NCBI GenBank assembly: GCA_054661495.1 | Contig: BAAFSQ010000184.1 | Location: 1 to 20,130, forward strand | Direction of reading: 5' to 3' | DNA length: 20,130 nucleotides | Origin: Zygophlyctis sp. KS116 | Lineage: Eukaryota; Chytridiomycota | Shown: positions 10,091 through 19,644 of the stretch, one piece after another | Numbering within the stretch: position 1 is the stretch's first letter | Layout: each line of letters begins with the position of its first letter | Translations under genes and position numbers: made by a program | The notes under the pieces: generated by a model | The model's database searches: none | What the model saw: only the letters and a program-made list of their open reading frames with translations | What the model was told of the DNA's origin: nothing

Positions 10091-10427
10091 ATGACAAAAA
10101 CTGGAATCGCAAAAGGATTAAACAAGGGACATGTCACTAACAAAAGAACTCTTGCTCCAAAACCAGTCTCTAAAAAAGGAGTAGAAACTAAAAGATCAAA
10201 GTTTGTTAAAAGTTTGATTAGAGAAGTTGTTGGATTTGCACCTTATGAAAAGAGAATTTTAGAATTACTAAAAAATTCAAAAGATAAGAGAGCAAAGAGA
10301 CTAGCAAAGAAGAAGGTTTTTTTAAAATTTGACTAAATTAAAGTTGGGAACTTTTGGAAGAGGAAAGCGAAAGGTTGATGAATTGAGTAATGTGATGGCA
10401 GAGTCTAGAAGAGCAGCTGCTCATTAA
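10091..10427 (+). CDS. RPL36: 60S ribosomal protein eL36
   Basis: Large ribosomal subunit protein, 102 aa after removing the 28-nt intron 10316-10343. The N-terminal half has the family's '[17 protein letters not shown]' and '[18 protein letters not shown]'. Exon 2 supplies the conserved end '[19 protein letters not shown]' followed by SRRAAAH and TAA. Length is the usual one for eL36. The highly basic composition fits rRNA binding. Confidence 0.97.
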
Positions 10428-10686
10428 TTTGAAACTGTTATACTAGTTTACAAGAGAATTATAAAATTAGCATGTTTTTGATTCTGACTCTTGAGATCTT
10501 AGGGGTAGATTAGGGGCTTTCTTGTAGAAAGCTGTAGGTCTATGTCTGAAATACCCCAAGACATTCTGCATGGTAAAGGTTAGTATTGAATATGGAACTA
10601 AGGACAGTTGCGGAAAATAGGAAAAATTTATTTGGAATTGGGAGATCGTGTCATTAACGCGTTAGCGTGGTTTCTTTGAGTGTGGA
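10428..10686. other. Longest gap (259 bp): no confident gene; possible structured RNA or tiny ORF
   Basis: No conserved coding sequence is recognised. On the + strand GGGGTA (10502-10507) can pair with TACCCC (10552-10557), enclosing a GCTTTC/GAAAGC hairpin (10516-10532). On the - strand a 34-codon ATG ORF spans 10571-10467 ('MQNVLGYFRHRPTAFYKK' start), with no family match I recognise. Both are weak candidates. The right end carries the promoter palindrome of the next gene. Confidence 0.3.
10654..10670. promoter_or_regulatory. TAACGCGTTA palindrome with GCGTGG, upstream of membrane-protein gene
   Basis: TAACGCGTTA (10654-10663) is a perfect palindrome containing ACGCGT, the yeast MCB core, followed by GCGTGG. 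It ends 16 bp before the ATG at 10687, a position like that of the other ACGCG/GTGGCG elements in the window. Confidence 0.4.
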
Positions 10687-13164
10687 ATGGGACGAGTAGA
10701 TCCAACTGATAATGAGAATATTTTAATATCTGCGCCTTATATAAAGAATGAAAAGATTGACCGTCATAGCTCTATTGGAGATTTTGTTGCACTAGGTACT
10801 TTAGAAAAGGCTTATTATTAGATATTGTCGGAAACGATACTGATTTTCAGTCTTTTATTTATGATTTAGGACCCGGCGAAAAGATTATACGTCGGTTTGA
10901 TGTTAAATTACGACCATCTGATTGGATGAAAACTTGGTATTATATCATGTGTGTACTTACTCTTGGAGTATGGTGGCTAATGATCCAAATTACTCGATGT
11001 TGCAGACCAAAGACTATTTATAATTTTAAAGCAACTCTGCTCGTAACTGATAAGGGTCGATTGGGAGTTTGGTAATTTTAGTATTGTAATTATTAAGGAA
11101 ATCTGGATCTTGGGGAAGTCGTTCACCTTGCTTTCCACTTTGTTGTTGTGTTAAAGGAAACACTAGTGTTAATTCTTCTACAATAATTTCTTGGTACAGT
11201 ATCAAGGATATCGCACATATCCAACATCATAACGTACTTATTCGTCCATGGATCGCTTTTTTACTACCTTCAGTTTTTGGCTATATGACAAGATGGACTA
11301 GTTCATTAAGAATATTTTTCGGATCTTTTCCAAATCAAGACTTGTTAGATGCAGCTTCCTTTACTCTGCCTCAAACTGTTAGAACAAAATCTTCTATTAA
11401 TGTAGATCACCTACAATCGCTGTTCTCTGTTGTATGGTATTTACAAAATCTAAGTAAGGGAGTAAAGACACTTTTAGTGACAGCTGGAGCAGCTCTCAAT
11501 TTGGTTAATTTTGATGAAAACTTGACTGTAGAGATTTTCAGTTCTAAATATGATGTAAATCATCCTGATAAGGAATTGACTACTGCTACATTTTTGGAAA
11601 TTCAACAGCTTCTTTTGGAAATTAAAGGTGTAGCTGCAGTTGTGAACCCCCCGAGTACTTTGAATCAATTCTTCACGATTGAAAAGGATAAATGTAAAAT
11701 TGTTGATACCCATACATGGAAAGTTAAAATTGACTCTTCAAATGTTCCTTTGGCACCAGGAGAAGTAATTCTAGATGCATTCCCCTTTTATGTAATATAT
11801 TTTTTTGTTTTACACATAGACGAAATGGGAGGTTATAGATTTCTTTAAAGTCTTCTTTACGTTTGGATTGTATTGGCTGTTTAGATTAAGATTTCGTCTT
11901 GCCTTAAGAAATGCTGTGGTTGTTACAAAGGGTAGAATCATCGTTATATCTCAGAATTGGCCAACTGGATACAAAGATCCGGTTTCTTATTCTGTTCGAT
12001 CATTTTTCCTAAATGGATATGAAACTGGATATATGGTTCGAGAAAGAGCCGAATGCTGGGCTGAATTACAGACAAGCTATGGATGTATCGCACTACGACC
12101 GCACTTGGCCAATCCTGCTCCGTGGGATACTCTCCTCTTTGGTAAGCATTTTCCAATTGATTACAATAGGAATGTCCCATAGAACTTATATAAGAACAAA
12201 GGCGTTCCTGTTAAATTTAAGTTTAATTGACACACCCCAACTCTATCAATCTACGGGCGAGGCTGTAAAATCAGAAATTTTTAAAGACATCCCATGCTAT
12301 GGAAATGAAAGTTTAATCCATACCAGCAATAGTACTGGTGTTAGATTCACTGGAACTAGTTTCAATACTCAATTTTGGCAGAAATTATTCCTATCTGGGG
12401 ATAGTCTTTGCGCTTCCAGTGCATCTGTTATTTGTGCACCTTTCTTTTTAATCAAAATGATGTATTCAGCTTTATCAAATGGAGAAGAGAACCTTAAACC
12501 TTATGAAACAAGTCATATTCCTAACTGGGTATACCAGATACTTTCTTGTGGAAGACTTCCTTATTTTGTTAAACAAGAATTGTTTTTGACCACACACCGT
12601 GTGTGGGCTGTAGCTAAACCAATCAATTATCCTTGGTGCTGTACAAAATGCTTTGGAACTAAATATGAGGTAAGTGATTTTTATTAAGAATCCCAGGTAT
12701 ACTTTTGGAGTGGTTTACTTTCCAAACAATTTATAGGTGCAAAATTAACAGGTGAAGTTCAAATTCGAGAATCTATATATAGTCGTTTATGTGGCTGTCT
12801 CCCTGGACAGATATTTGCACCAAATGTAGCACAGAGCTCCATAGCTCTAGGTTATCAGTTTGGTAGCTCTTCGCAAGGATTCCCTATTCAACTATTTTCT
12901 TTCCAGAAAAAGGCCGATAAGGGATTAATTGAACATCCCGACTTCTTTGAATTCAGAAGAAGTATTGGATGTATTCAAACAACTCGAAATACCTACAAGG
13001 AACAACCAGGAATGAAATTCGAGCCTATCAAGCTTGACTTACAGCCACTGTCTGAAAAGGTATGATCTTTAATTATGTAAATGGGATAGGAAGTACAATC
13101 TACTGTTATCGGTCAACAAAAGTATGACGATCCTAAAAAGCTTATACCTGATCTTGGTCATTAA
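10687..13164 (+). CDS. Membrane protein with duplicated bacterial-PH-like module
   Basis: Predicted 770 aa after removing six introns (10796-10821, 11072-11097, 11792-11819, 12142-12169, 12670-12696, 13060-13089). The same pattern occurs twice: 'LGPGEKI' (about aa 52), a hydrophobic helix 'VLTLGVWWLMIQI', then 'LLVTDKGRLGVW'; and 'LAPGEVI' (about aa 338), helix 'FFKVFFTFGLYWLF', then 'VVVTKGRIIVIS'. The order GE, helix, VT-x-GR resembles bacterial PH (DUF304/bPH2) proteins, where membrane helices precede a small PH-like fold; this link is inference. Cysteine clusters 'CFPLCCCV' and 'CCTKC' may be lipidated or metal-bound. The C-terminal half has no family I recognise. The start follows the TAACGCGTTA element. 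Confidence 0.7.
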
Positions 13165-13298
13165 GAGTGACTTTGATGTTTTGTAAAAATGATTCTGAAA
13201 AGAAGAGTATTGTTTTTGAGAATGATTACATTTTTTAGAATTAGAGTAGACATGTCCGATCATTGTTCAACAACTGCACCTAGCCTAAAGACAATATT

Positions 13299-14472
13299 AT
13301 GTCAAAAGTTTGGGATATTTTGCTTAATTGGGCCATCCAGAGAAAAGATGCTTCATTTTACAAATCTGTCAATAGATCTTCTCGGGAGAAAATACTTTAT
13401 GAAGAAATAACTTTAAAGGAATTTGACAAGTTTAAATCGTTTATTCTGAATTTCTCAAATTCACTAGCTTATTCAAAACTCAAGAGTCTAAGAGTTCAGG
13501 GAGTCGTCAAAGGCCTATATGATGATATTCCCAGGGATTGGATTTCTCTGATCTTACAATTAGATCTAAACGAATTAGAATTGAATTCTTTGGAATGGGT
13601 GGGAGAGTCATTATTTACAAAATTATCATTTCCGACATCTCTAAATTGTCTTACAATTTCTAATCTACCAATCACCGGAAAGACGATTGAACATTTACTA
13701 TCTCTCTCACCATTCTTGACTAGTTTAACTTTGGATAATCTTAGATTTGTGAATGATAACCTCCTACAATGCTTTCCGGTATACATTCCTAATCTTGTGC
13801 ATTTATCACTTGTAGGTGCGTCAATTACGAGTAGAGGAATCTCTTCACTTGTAGGAGTTTGGTCAGTAGAATGCGCTTCTCCTTTGGTAGGTGCAAGTAA
13901 ATCAGGATCAAAAGTATCAATGTCAAAAGCATACAAAAGGACTTCTAGTGGTCTAGTTCATTTACAAACTTTGAATATTTCTGAATGTTTTGGTGTAGAT
14001 GATGTTGGATTAGAGTATTTGGCTCAATCTGAATGTGAATTACGAGAATTAAAAATGCGAGGTATACACCATTTTTTTTTATGTAATAGGATTAAGTAGA
14101 ATTAGTTCGCAAGGAATTAATCGAATTCTAGATAAAAATCATTTGGAAAGTCTAGATATTTCAATGGTTCTTAGTCTTAAAAATCCTTTATCAGCCCAGA
14201 AGAGACTTAAAACTTTAAAAGTATCATCTGGCTCTTTACCTGCACTTTTACATGTAACAAATCTTGCATGTCTTGAAATTTCTATAAATAAGGAAAGCGA
14301 TCTAGATGTGCTCAGTAGAATTATTCTTCAAAATCATTCCTTGGAAAGGCTTGTTTTGGTTGAAGATCATACTCTTGGAATGTATTCTTTGGACTCTTTC
14401 CAGTTTAATCCCTCAAAATTTCCACATATTAATATACAGATTGTATCAAATCAAAAGGGAAGATTCACATGA
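13299..14472 (+). CDS. Leucine-rich-repeat protein, F-box/AMN1-like
   Basis: About 381 aa from the ATG at 13299, with one 28-nt intron (14062-14089). The N-terminal stretch 'VWDILLNWAIQRKDASFYKS' followed by 'ILYEEITL' looks like an F-box end with the usual 'LY..I.L' continuation. Repeated L-x-x-L-x-L units then run to the end ('LNCLTISNLPITGKTIEHLL', 'LQTLNISECFGVDDVGLEYL'), typical of the cysteine-containing LRRs of FBXL/AMN1 proteins, which choose substrates for SCF ubiquitin ligases. The true start may be further 5': a CTAG acceptor sits at 13281-13284 and ATG ATT at 13190 could form a small first exon through an intron of about 76 nt. The exact family is uncertain. Confidence 0.75.
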
Positions 14473-14483
14473 TCACTATATTT

Positions 14484-14834
14484 CTATTTTTTGATACACT
14501 CTAGGCATCTGGATTTTACTGTGGGATCTAATTCTGCATTTTCAATCCAATCCAGGACGGAATGGCTTTTTTTGAAGAATCGATCGGTACTAGGAGCCAT
14601 GTATGGCTTAAGCTTTTACATTAATATATGCATGCTTACATTGCAATCTAGATCGGGGATAATATAATCTCGAAGGCGCCATTTCTCTAAAACAAATGTG
14701 TTTCTCCTTGTCCAACTCCCTAGTCTTCCTGTTCCTTTTCCTTTATAATAATTCTTGTTCCCTCTCTTGGATGTCATGACTGTTCTTGATGCACCTCTGG
14801 TCAATGATGATGAGATTGAATCTAAAATTCCCAT
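14484..14834 (-). CDS. Mitochondrial large-subunit ribosomal protein mL41
   Basis: About 107 aa after removing the 27-nt intron 14613-14639. The core 'SKRGNKNYYKGKGTGRLGS' matches the mL41 (bacterial-L27-named MRPL27/MRPL41) motif, and the spliced 'CNLKPYMAPSTDRFF' matches its conserved C-terminal 'L-x-P-Y/F-V' region. The first about 20 residues (ILDSISSSLTRGASRTVM) are basic and hydroxylated without acidic clusters, as in a mitochondrial presequence. Its stop lies 12 bp from that of the converging LRR gene. Presence of this gene implies that the organism keeps a translating mitochondrion, unlike core microsporidia. Confidence 0.88.
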
Positions 14835-14971
14835 TTGATTTTTTCAAGTCTGTGTCAAGGATGTGGCCAAAGTTACCATTACTTGAAGCAGTTGAATTTT
14901 TTTTGGATCTCAATGAATTATTTTTCATGTTTGCACTCGTGTGCCTAAAATAGCAAACTGGCCGCTGTTTT

Positions 14972-14980
14972 GTGGCGTTA
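14972..14980. promoter_or_regulatory. GTGGCGTTA motif upstream of the WCA gene
   Basis: Exact inverse complement of the 9-mer ahead of eL36. It lies 29 bp before the ATG at 15009, in the 174-bp divergent region shared with mL41 (start 14834). Confidence 0.4.
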
Positions 14981-15008
14981 TAGCTCTTTAATTAGAATAA
15001 TCTCCACA

Positions 15009-15635
15009 ATGTCAGGAGAAGGATATATCTATAATATAATTTCAAAGATTCAGAGTGCCTGGGCCCCTGAGAATGCAGATCTTTCATCTAAAACTGATAC
15101 TAATTCTGATGCTGGAAAGAAGGATGTTGATATTTCCCCAAAGGATCATAGCTCTAAAGTGTCGCTGGAATCAGAAACTTCCAAAAATGATGAGACATTT
15201 TCTCAGAAAGTGACAAATATCTTTAGCGGATACTATAATTACTATAAATCGAATGATGAGCTCAAATCTGCAAGTGTCAGTTCAGCAGATAATACCTCTT
15301 ACATGAGGAATACTACAGAAAATCAAACTAATCAAAAGGATCTAGCAAATGTCTCAAACATTTTAGGAAATTATTTATTCTCAAAAAAAAAAGAGCCAAG
15401 TAATGATCGGACAGTTCCTAATGACTTACTAGCTGAAATTAAAAACGCTGGAGGTGTGACTAAATTAAACAAAGTTATTCATGTTAAAGAAGAAAAAAGA
15501 ACAGATCATGATCTCACAGCGGTTTTATCATCTGCACTTAATGCTAGAAAGAATGCGATGATTATGGATCCCGAAGGTAATTAACAATAATTTTAAACCA
15601 AAGATGACGATAATTCTGAATGGGATGATAATTAG
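15009..15635 (+). CDS. Small WH2-connector-acidic (WCA) protein, candidate Arp2/3 activator
   Basis: About 199 aa; one 27-nt intron, 15577-15603, joins GAA-G to the last exon in frame. The C-terminus reads as an Arp2/3-activating module: WH2-like 'PNDLLAEIKNAGGVTKLNKV' (15419 on), connector-like 'HDLTAVLSSALNARKNAM', then acidic-Trp 'DDDNSEWDDN' and TAG. The WASP homologue at the right edge has the parallel order 'NDLLSSIRNAGLTSLKK', 'DDLAAALKAALNRRK', 'DSDEDSEDWDD'. There is no polyproline, WH1, GBD or WASH N-domain. The N-terminal 130 residues are Ser/Asn/Lys-rich with three similar short blocks ('YNIISKIQSAW', 'TNIFSGYYNYY', 'SNILGNYLF'). Without the last exon the acidic tip would be missed. 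Activity is inferred from motif order only. Confidence 0.82.
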
Positions 15636-15647
15636 TGATGAATAGCA

Positions 15648-15653
15648 AATAAA
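15648..15653 (+). terminator. AATAAA polyadenylation signal of the WCA gene
   Basis: AATAAA lies 13 bp past the TAG of the WCA gene and well before the next start codon. It is a canonical cleavage/polyadenylation hexamer; use is inferred from position. Confidence 0.4.
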
Positions 15654-15705
15654 TTCATATTAAAATGAACTTTAAAGCTCAAGTGGCACTTTACGCCCAT
15701 TTCCC

Positions 15706-15712
15706 GTGGCGC
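15706..15712 (+). promoter_or_regulatory. GTGGCGC element upstream of the MAPKKK
   Basis: TTTCCCGTGGCGC ends at 15712, 26 bp before the ATG at 15738. It shares the GTGGCG core with the elements at 2121 and 14972 and resembles E2F/SBF-type GC boxes. Confidence 0.35.
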
Positions 15713-15737
15713 TTTGTTTAAGTTTGATCAAATAGAA

Positions 15738-18241
15738 ATGCATGGTCTAAATAGACAACCCCCGTCAGCTCCACTACCTCCTTCTCCTGCAAATGGGGCA
15801 TCAATGCCTGATGTGCCAAACTGGAACTCGCATCAGGTATGTGAATGGCTAGAAAAAAGTAACTTTGGTCAATTTGTGGAGCTTTTCTTAGCTCATGATA
15901 TTACAGGCGATGTATTGATTGACTTGAATTATTCATTGCTAAAAGAGATCGGAGTCACTCTAGTAGGCGATCGAGCAAGAATCTTAGCAGCTATTAAAAG
16001 GAATTTGAAATCAGGGAATACTTCAATAGTCACTGACACATACAGTCTTGGGCCTTTAAGTCCTAAATTGGAAGAAAGAAGACCACCGCAAATGAGTTCT
16101 CCTGAACGACCTCAAAAGAACCGTTTCCCTGGCATGAGTCCCGGTTCACCAGATGCACCGGAATCCGATCATATTGGAGTCACAAGAATGGATAGTAGAA
16201 CCCATGCCTCTCCAACTATTTTTATGGGAGATGGAATATCTCCTACCGGCGGAAAATCCTCGCCTATGGTGAAAAATAGAAATAATATGTATCCAAGTTT
16301 AGCTCCACGTTCTTCATCAATTAAAGAATCAAAGCAATCACCATCATCGGCTAAATCTGATTCAGGTGACATTCATTCAGTCAGATATGTAAGTATTTTT
16401 TCAAAATTAATTTCGATTGCGTATTCTGATTTTTAGAAGATGGCAAGAGTGCAAGGAGTAAATGGACAATGGAATACTGCTAATCTCTCAGGAATAGCTG
16501 ATGGAGCAGCTATAAGAGAGCGAATATTTAGGTCTTTTGCCATTGATAGCTCGGGAATGGTTGATTTTGTTTTGCTCCGAAAAGAGATCACTAGCGAAGG
16601 AAGTGGTATATTTACAATTCTTAATAATTTGCTAGTTTTATCCGAGCCTAGTGATTCTGAATTAAGCCGAATAGTAAGCAAAAGCAATTACAGTGATATC
16701 CAGCTTCAATTTTTGATCAAAAGAAAAGCAGATTATAATGATGGATCATTCAGTCCTAAGAATTTAGCGGGGACAGAAGGTAAATTTACAGCTTATAATT
16801 ATTAGATGTAAAAAAGAACTCGGATAGGAAATTACAGAAGTTACTGGGAGAAAATGCCTATGGCGAACCTAAACAAATCCGGTATTCAAACAAGAGAATG
16901 ACAGATCATTCATATGCTGGTGATAAAAGATCCATTATGTCAGCAAGATCATCAAAGCTTAGTAGATTTTTTGGTGATAGACCTCCGGACGATATGATCA
17001 TGGATCAACTCGAGGAGTTTTTCCCAGGATGTATTGATGGTGAAACTGAAGAAAGGAAATCTATCATCAGAGATAAAGTACAAAGTGCAATATTATCCAA
17101 AAGAATGTCTAGAGCTTCAGTTCGACAGTCAACCATGGCTGCGCGAGTTAGTAGAATTGTTCCTCATAGGCCAGAGTCACGAGATAGCCGAAAATCTTCA
17201 ATTGATAGAATAACTCCAAACCTATATGGATCTATATCTTTGGCAGATCTTAAAGATAGATTTGAGAAGGAAACGCCACCAGAGCCATCTTCACAAGGTC
17301 CACCAAGATGGCAAAAGGGCTCTCTAATTGGTCAAGGAGGATTTGGAAAGGTTTATCATGCGTTAAACATTGAGACGGGTGAAATTATGGCAGTAAAACA
17401 AGTTTTATTGGGCCCTGAAAGTAAATCCCGTAATAAGAAAGAAGAAGCTTTGCAGAGAGAAATAGATTTACTGAAGGATCTAGATCATGAGCATATCGTA
17501 CGATATCTAGGATCTGAATCAACGGAAACATCTTTCAATGTATTTTTAGAGTACGTTTCTGGTGGATCAATTTCCAGTTGTCTCCAAAAAAATGGAAAAT
17601 TCGAAGAAGAACTAGCCCAGACATTGGCTTGCCAAATATTGTATGGATTAGAATATTTGCACGAACAGAATATTATTCATCGTGACATTAAGGGTGCAAA
17701 TGGTAAATTTCATTTTAATTAATCAACAGTATTGATTGATGCTGATGGTATCGCTAAAATATCCGATTTTGGAATTTCCAAAAAGAATGATTATCAAATG
17801 GCATATCAAAGAGTTACACGGCTTTCAATGCAGGGCTCTGTCAATTGGATGGCTGTAGAGGTAGTAAAAGGAAAAGGTTATAGTGCTAAAGTCGATATAT
17901 GGAGCTTGGGATGTCTGGTTTTGGAAATGTTGACAGGAAATGCCCCCTGGCACGGAGTCCAAGGAAGTATAATTTATCTTTTGGGGACTGGAAACCCCCC
18001 TCCTGTTCCTGAATGGCTTTCTCCTCTATCCAAAGCTTTTATTTCCAAGTGTTTTACCATTGATCCTGAAAAACGTCCTACCGCAACGGCGCTTTTATCT
18101 GAACCGTGGACATTAGTTGATCCTTATTCATATGATTTTTCGAAATGGATGAATGAAACGTCAACTAAAGAGGGTGACGAGATTGAGTCTGATGATGGTT
18201 CATATTATGATGACGTTCTAAAAACAAGCTCAACAGACTAA
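15738..18241 (+). CDS. MAP kinase kinase kinase, Ste11/Byr2/Bck1 family
   Basis: Ser/Thr kinase at the top of a MAPK cascade, about 800 aa after removing introns 16389-16436, 16780-16805 and 17703-17729. Order: SAM domain ('VCEWLEKSNFGQFVELFL', about aa 30-95), Ser/Pro-rich linker, Ras-binding-like domain (about 220-330), the fungal motif 'FFGDRPPDDMIMDQLEEFFP', then the kinase domain. Visible catalytic parts: glycine loop 'GQGGFGKV', Lys in 'MAVKQV', Glu in 'LQREIDLL', 'HRDIKGANVLI' (completed by splicing), 'DFGISK'. The APE motif reads 'MAVEV', with Val where Pro is normal. SAM and RBD link fungal Ste11 to Ste50, Ras or Cdc42. The acidic tail 'GDEIESDDGSYYDD' is unusual. Among the three named relatives the closest is unresolved. 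Confidence 0.93.
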
Positions 18242-18252
18242 TTATTAATGGA

Positions 18253-18258
18253 AATAAA
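18253..18258 (+). terminator. AATAAA signal of the MAPKKK gene
   Basis: AATAAA lies 11 bp after the TAA of the MAPKKK, in a 55-bp gap between two converging genes. Confidence 0.4.
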
Positions 18259-18296
18259 AGTAGTAGATTTAAATTTAATTTCCACCTAAATTTTAA

Positions 18297-19522
18297 TCAC
18301 CAATCAAAAGTAGGCAGACAATCTTCTCTAAAAGGCCATTGATCAAAAATATGGTCAAATGTTGCAGCCCATGCATCTCGTTTTGTGAGGAAAGCATCCA
18401 GACCAAACATTTTCTTTATAGTAGCAGCCACACTACTATGTTCAAAAATTTCACCATTTTTACCAGAAGATACAACACTTCCTTTTTTAACCCATGGAGA
18501 AATGAGAATTGCGGGAACTCGGACGCCTAATCTATCAAACTTGAATCCTGATTTGCTTAATGCTGAATTATCATCTGGAATCGGTACATTAGTGGGGGGA
18601 GGAATATGATCATAAAATCCACCGTGTTCATCATAGATTATCAAAAGAGCAGTTTCATTCCAAGCAGGAGACGAGCGAACCGCATTATAGACCTGTTTTA
18701 GAAAATTTTCTCCATTTTTAAAGCTATGCGGAGGATGTTCATCTGATTTCAAAAAATCAGGATCTACCCTAAAGATTTATCAATGTCATTGACTTACACT
18801 GTGAAATCCGCAAACTTGCCGGCTTTAGCATCTCTGAAAAATTGACGAAGAGTCCGAAAATGTCTTAAATTCGATGGTTTCCTGAGATTTTTGTATAGCA
18901 CTAAAAAAGGTTCAAATCTAGAAAAGTAGTATTTCCAAGTCCTATTTTTTTGATTTAAAGAGTCATAGATCGTCTTCATTGGGAAGCCCCCTAGGTTAAA
19001 ATTATTATTCCAATATCCATTAGCCGTTGCTGAATGAATGAAATGTCTATTCGGAAATGTAGGCCCTGGGACTGACGCAAACCATCTATCAATAACCAAA
19101 TATTCTCGTGCTAAAGTTTGCAAAATAGGAAGTTTTCCATTCGGATAATAATTCATAACTTCTTCCATAGCCGAATCCACATTAAAGCGTAGTTTTTGGG
19201 CTACTCTGGCTGCATTGAGTGCAAATCCGGACATGGTTGGATTAGAGAAATTTTTAGGATGCATCTTTCCATATATCTGTTCTGTTACATCAGGTATCAA
19301 ATGTCCAGGATTAAATCCATTAATCATTTTGTAATTTGGTTGAGCAACAATGATCGTACCATTAGGAGAGGGATTGCTGGCAATATTTCCCATATCTGCG
19401 AACTGATAGCCGCCTAAAAGAGAATCAAATGAGTGGTTTTCCATGACTATTAAGATTATATGTTTAACGGGGGATGCCGCTAAACAAATAGCCATGAAAG
19501 GAATCAGTGAAAGATAACTCAT
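18297..19522 (-). CDS. Secreted phosphoesterase (phospholipase C / acid phosphatase-like family)
   Basis: About 398 aa from ATG 19522, with one 29-nt intron (18769-18797) joining '...ADFTV' to 'VDPDFLKSDEHPP'. A signal peptide is clear (hydrophobic 'LIPFMAICLAA'). Family PF04185 hallmarks: 'MENHSFDSLLGGY' near the N-terminus (metal/phosphate ligands), 'VPGPTFPNRHF' in the middle, 'IYDEHGGFYDHIPPP' and 'RLGVRVPAILISPW' in the last third. Members hydrolyse phosphate esters, either phospholipids or small phosphates; the substrate cannot be told from sequence. Several N-x-S/T sites fit secretion. An in-frame TTG-initiated extension to 19573 is less likely because it would bury the signal peptide. 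Confidence 0.9.
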
Positions 19523-19644
19523 AAATTGGATTGTCAATCTTCTGTCAAGCCACAACTTAGCACGTTTTGGCAAGTAATTGGGAGCTCATCATCGAACCAA
19601 AAATCTCAGATCAAAGCCAAATATATATTCCATGGTGCCTGCAA

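Noticed and set aside
9573-10112. 179-codon - strand frame
   Set aside because: It lies opposite the MgtE gene and has no recognisable domain; the + strand has MgtE motifs on both sides of two introns.
10467-10571. 34-aa - strand gene
   Set aside because: It has an ATG and a stop but no family match and no splice support; kept only as a note in the gap entry.
13496-13936. 146-codon - strand frame
   Set aside because: It is antisense to the leucine-rich repeats, with no domain of its own.
14743-14928. 61-codon - strand frame overlapping mL41
   Set aside because: It overlaps the mL41 N-terminus in another frame and resembles no protein.
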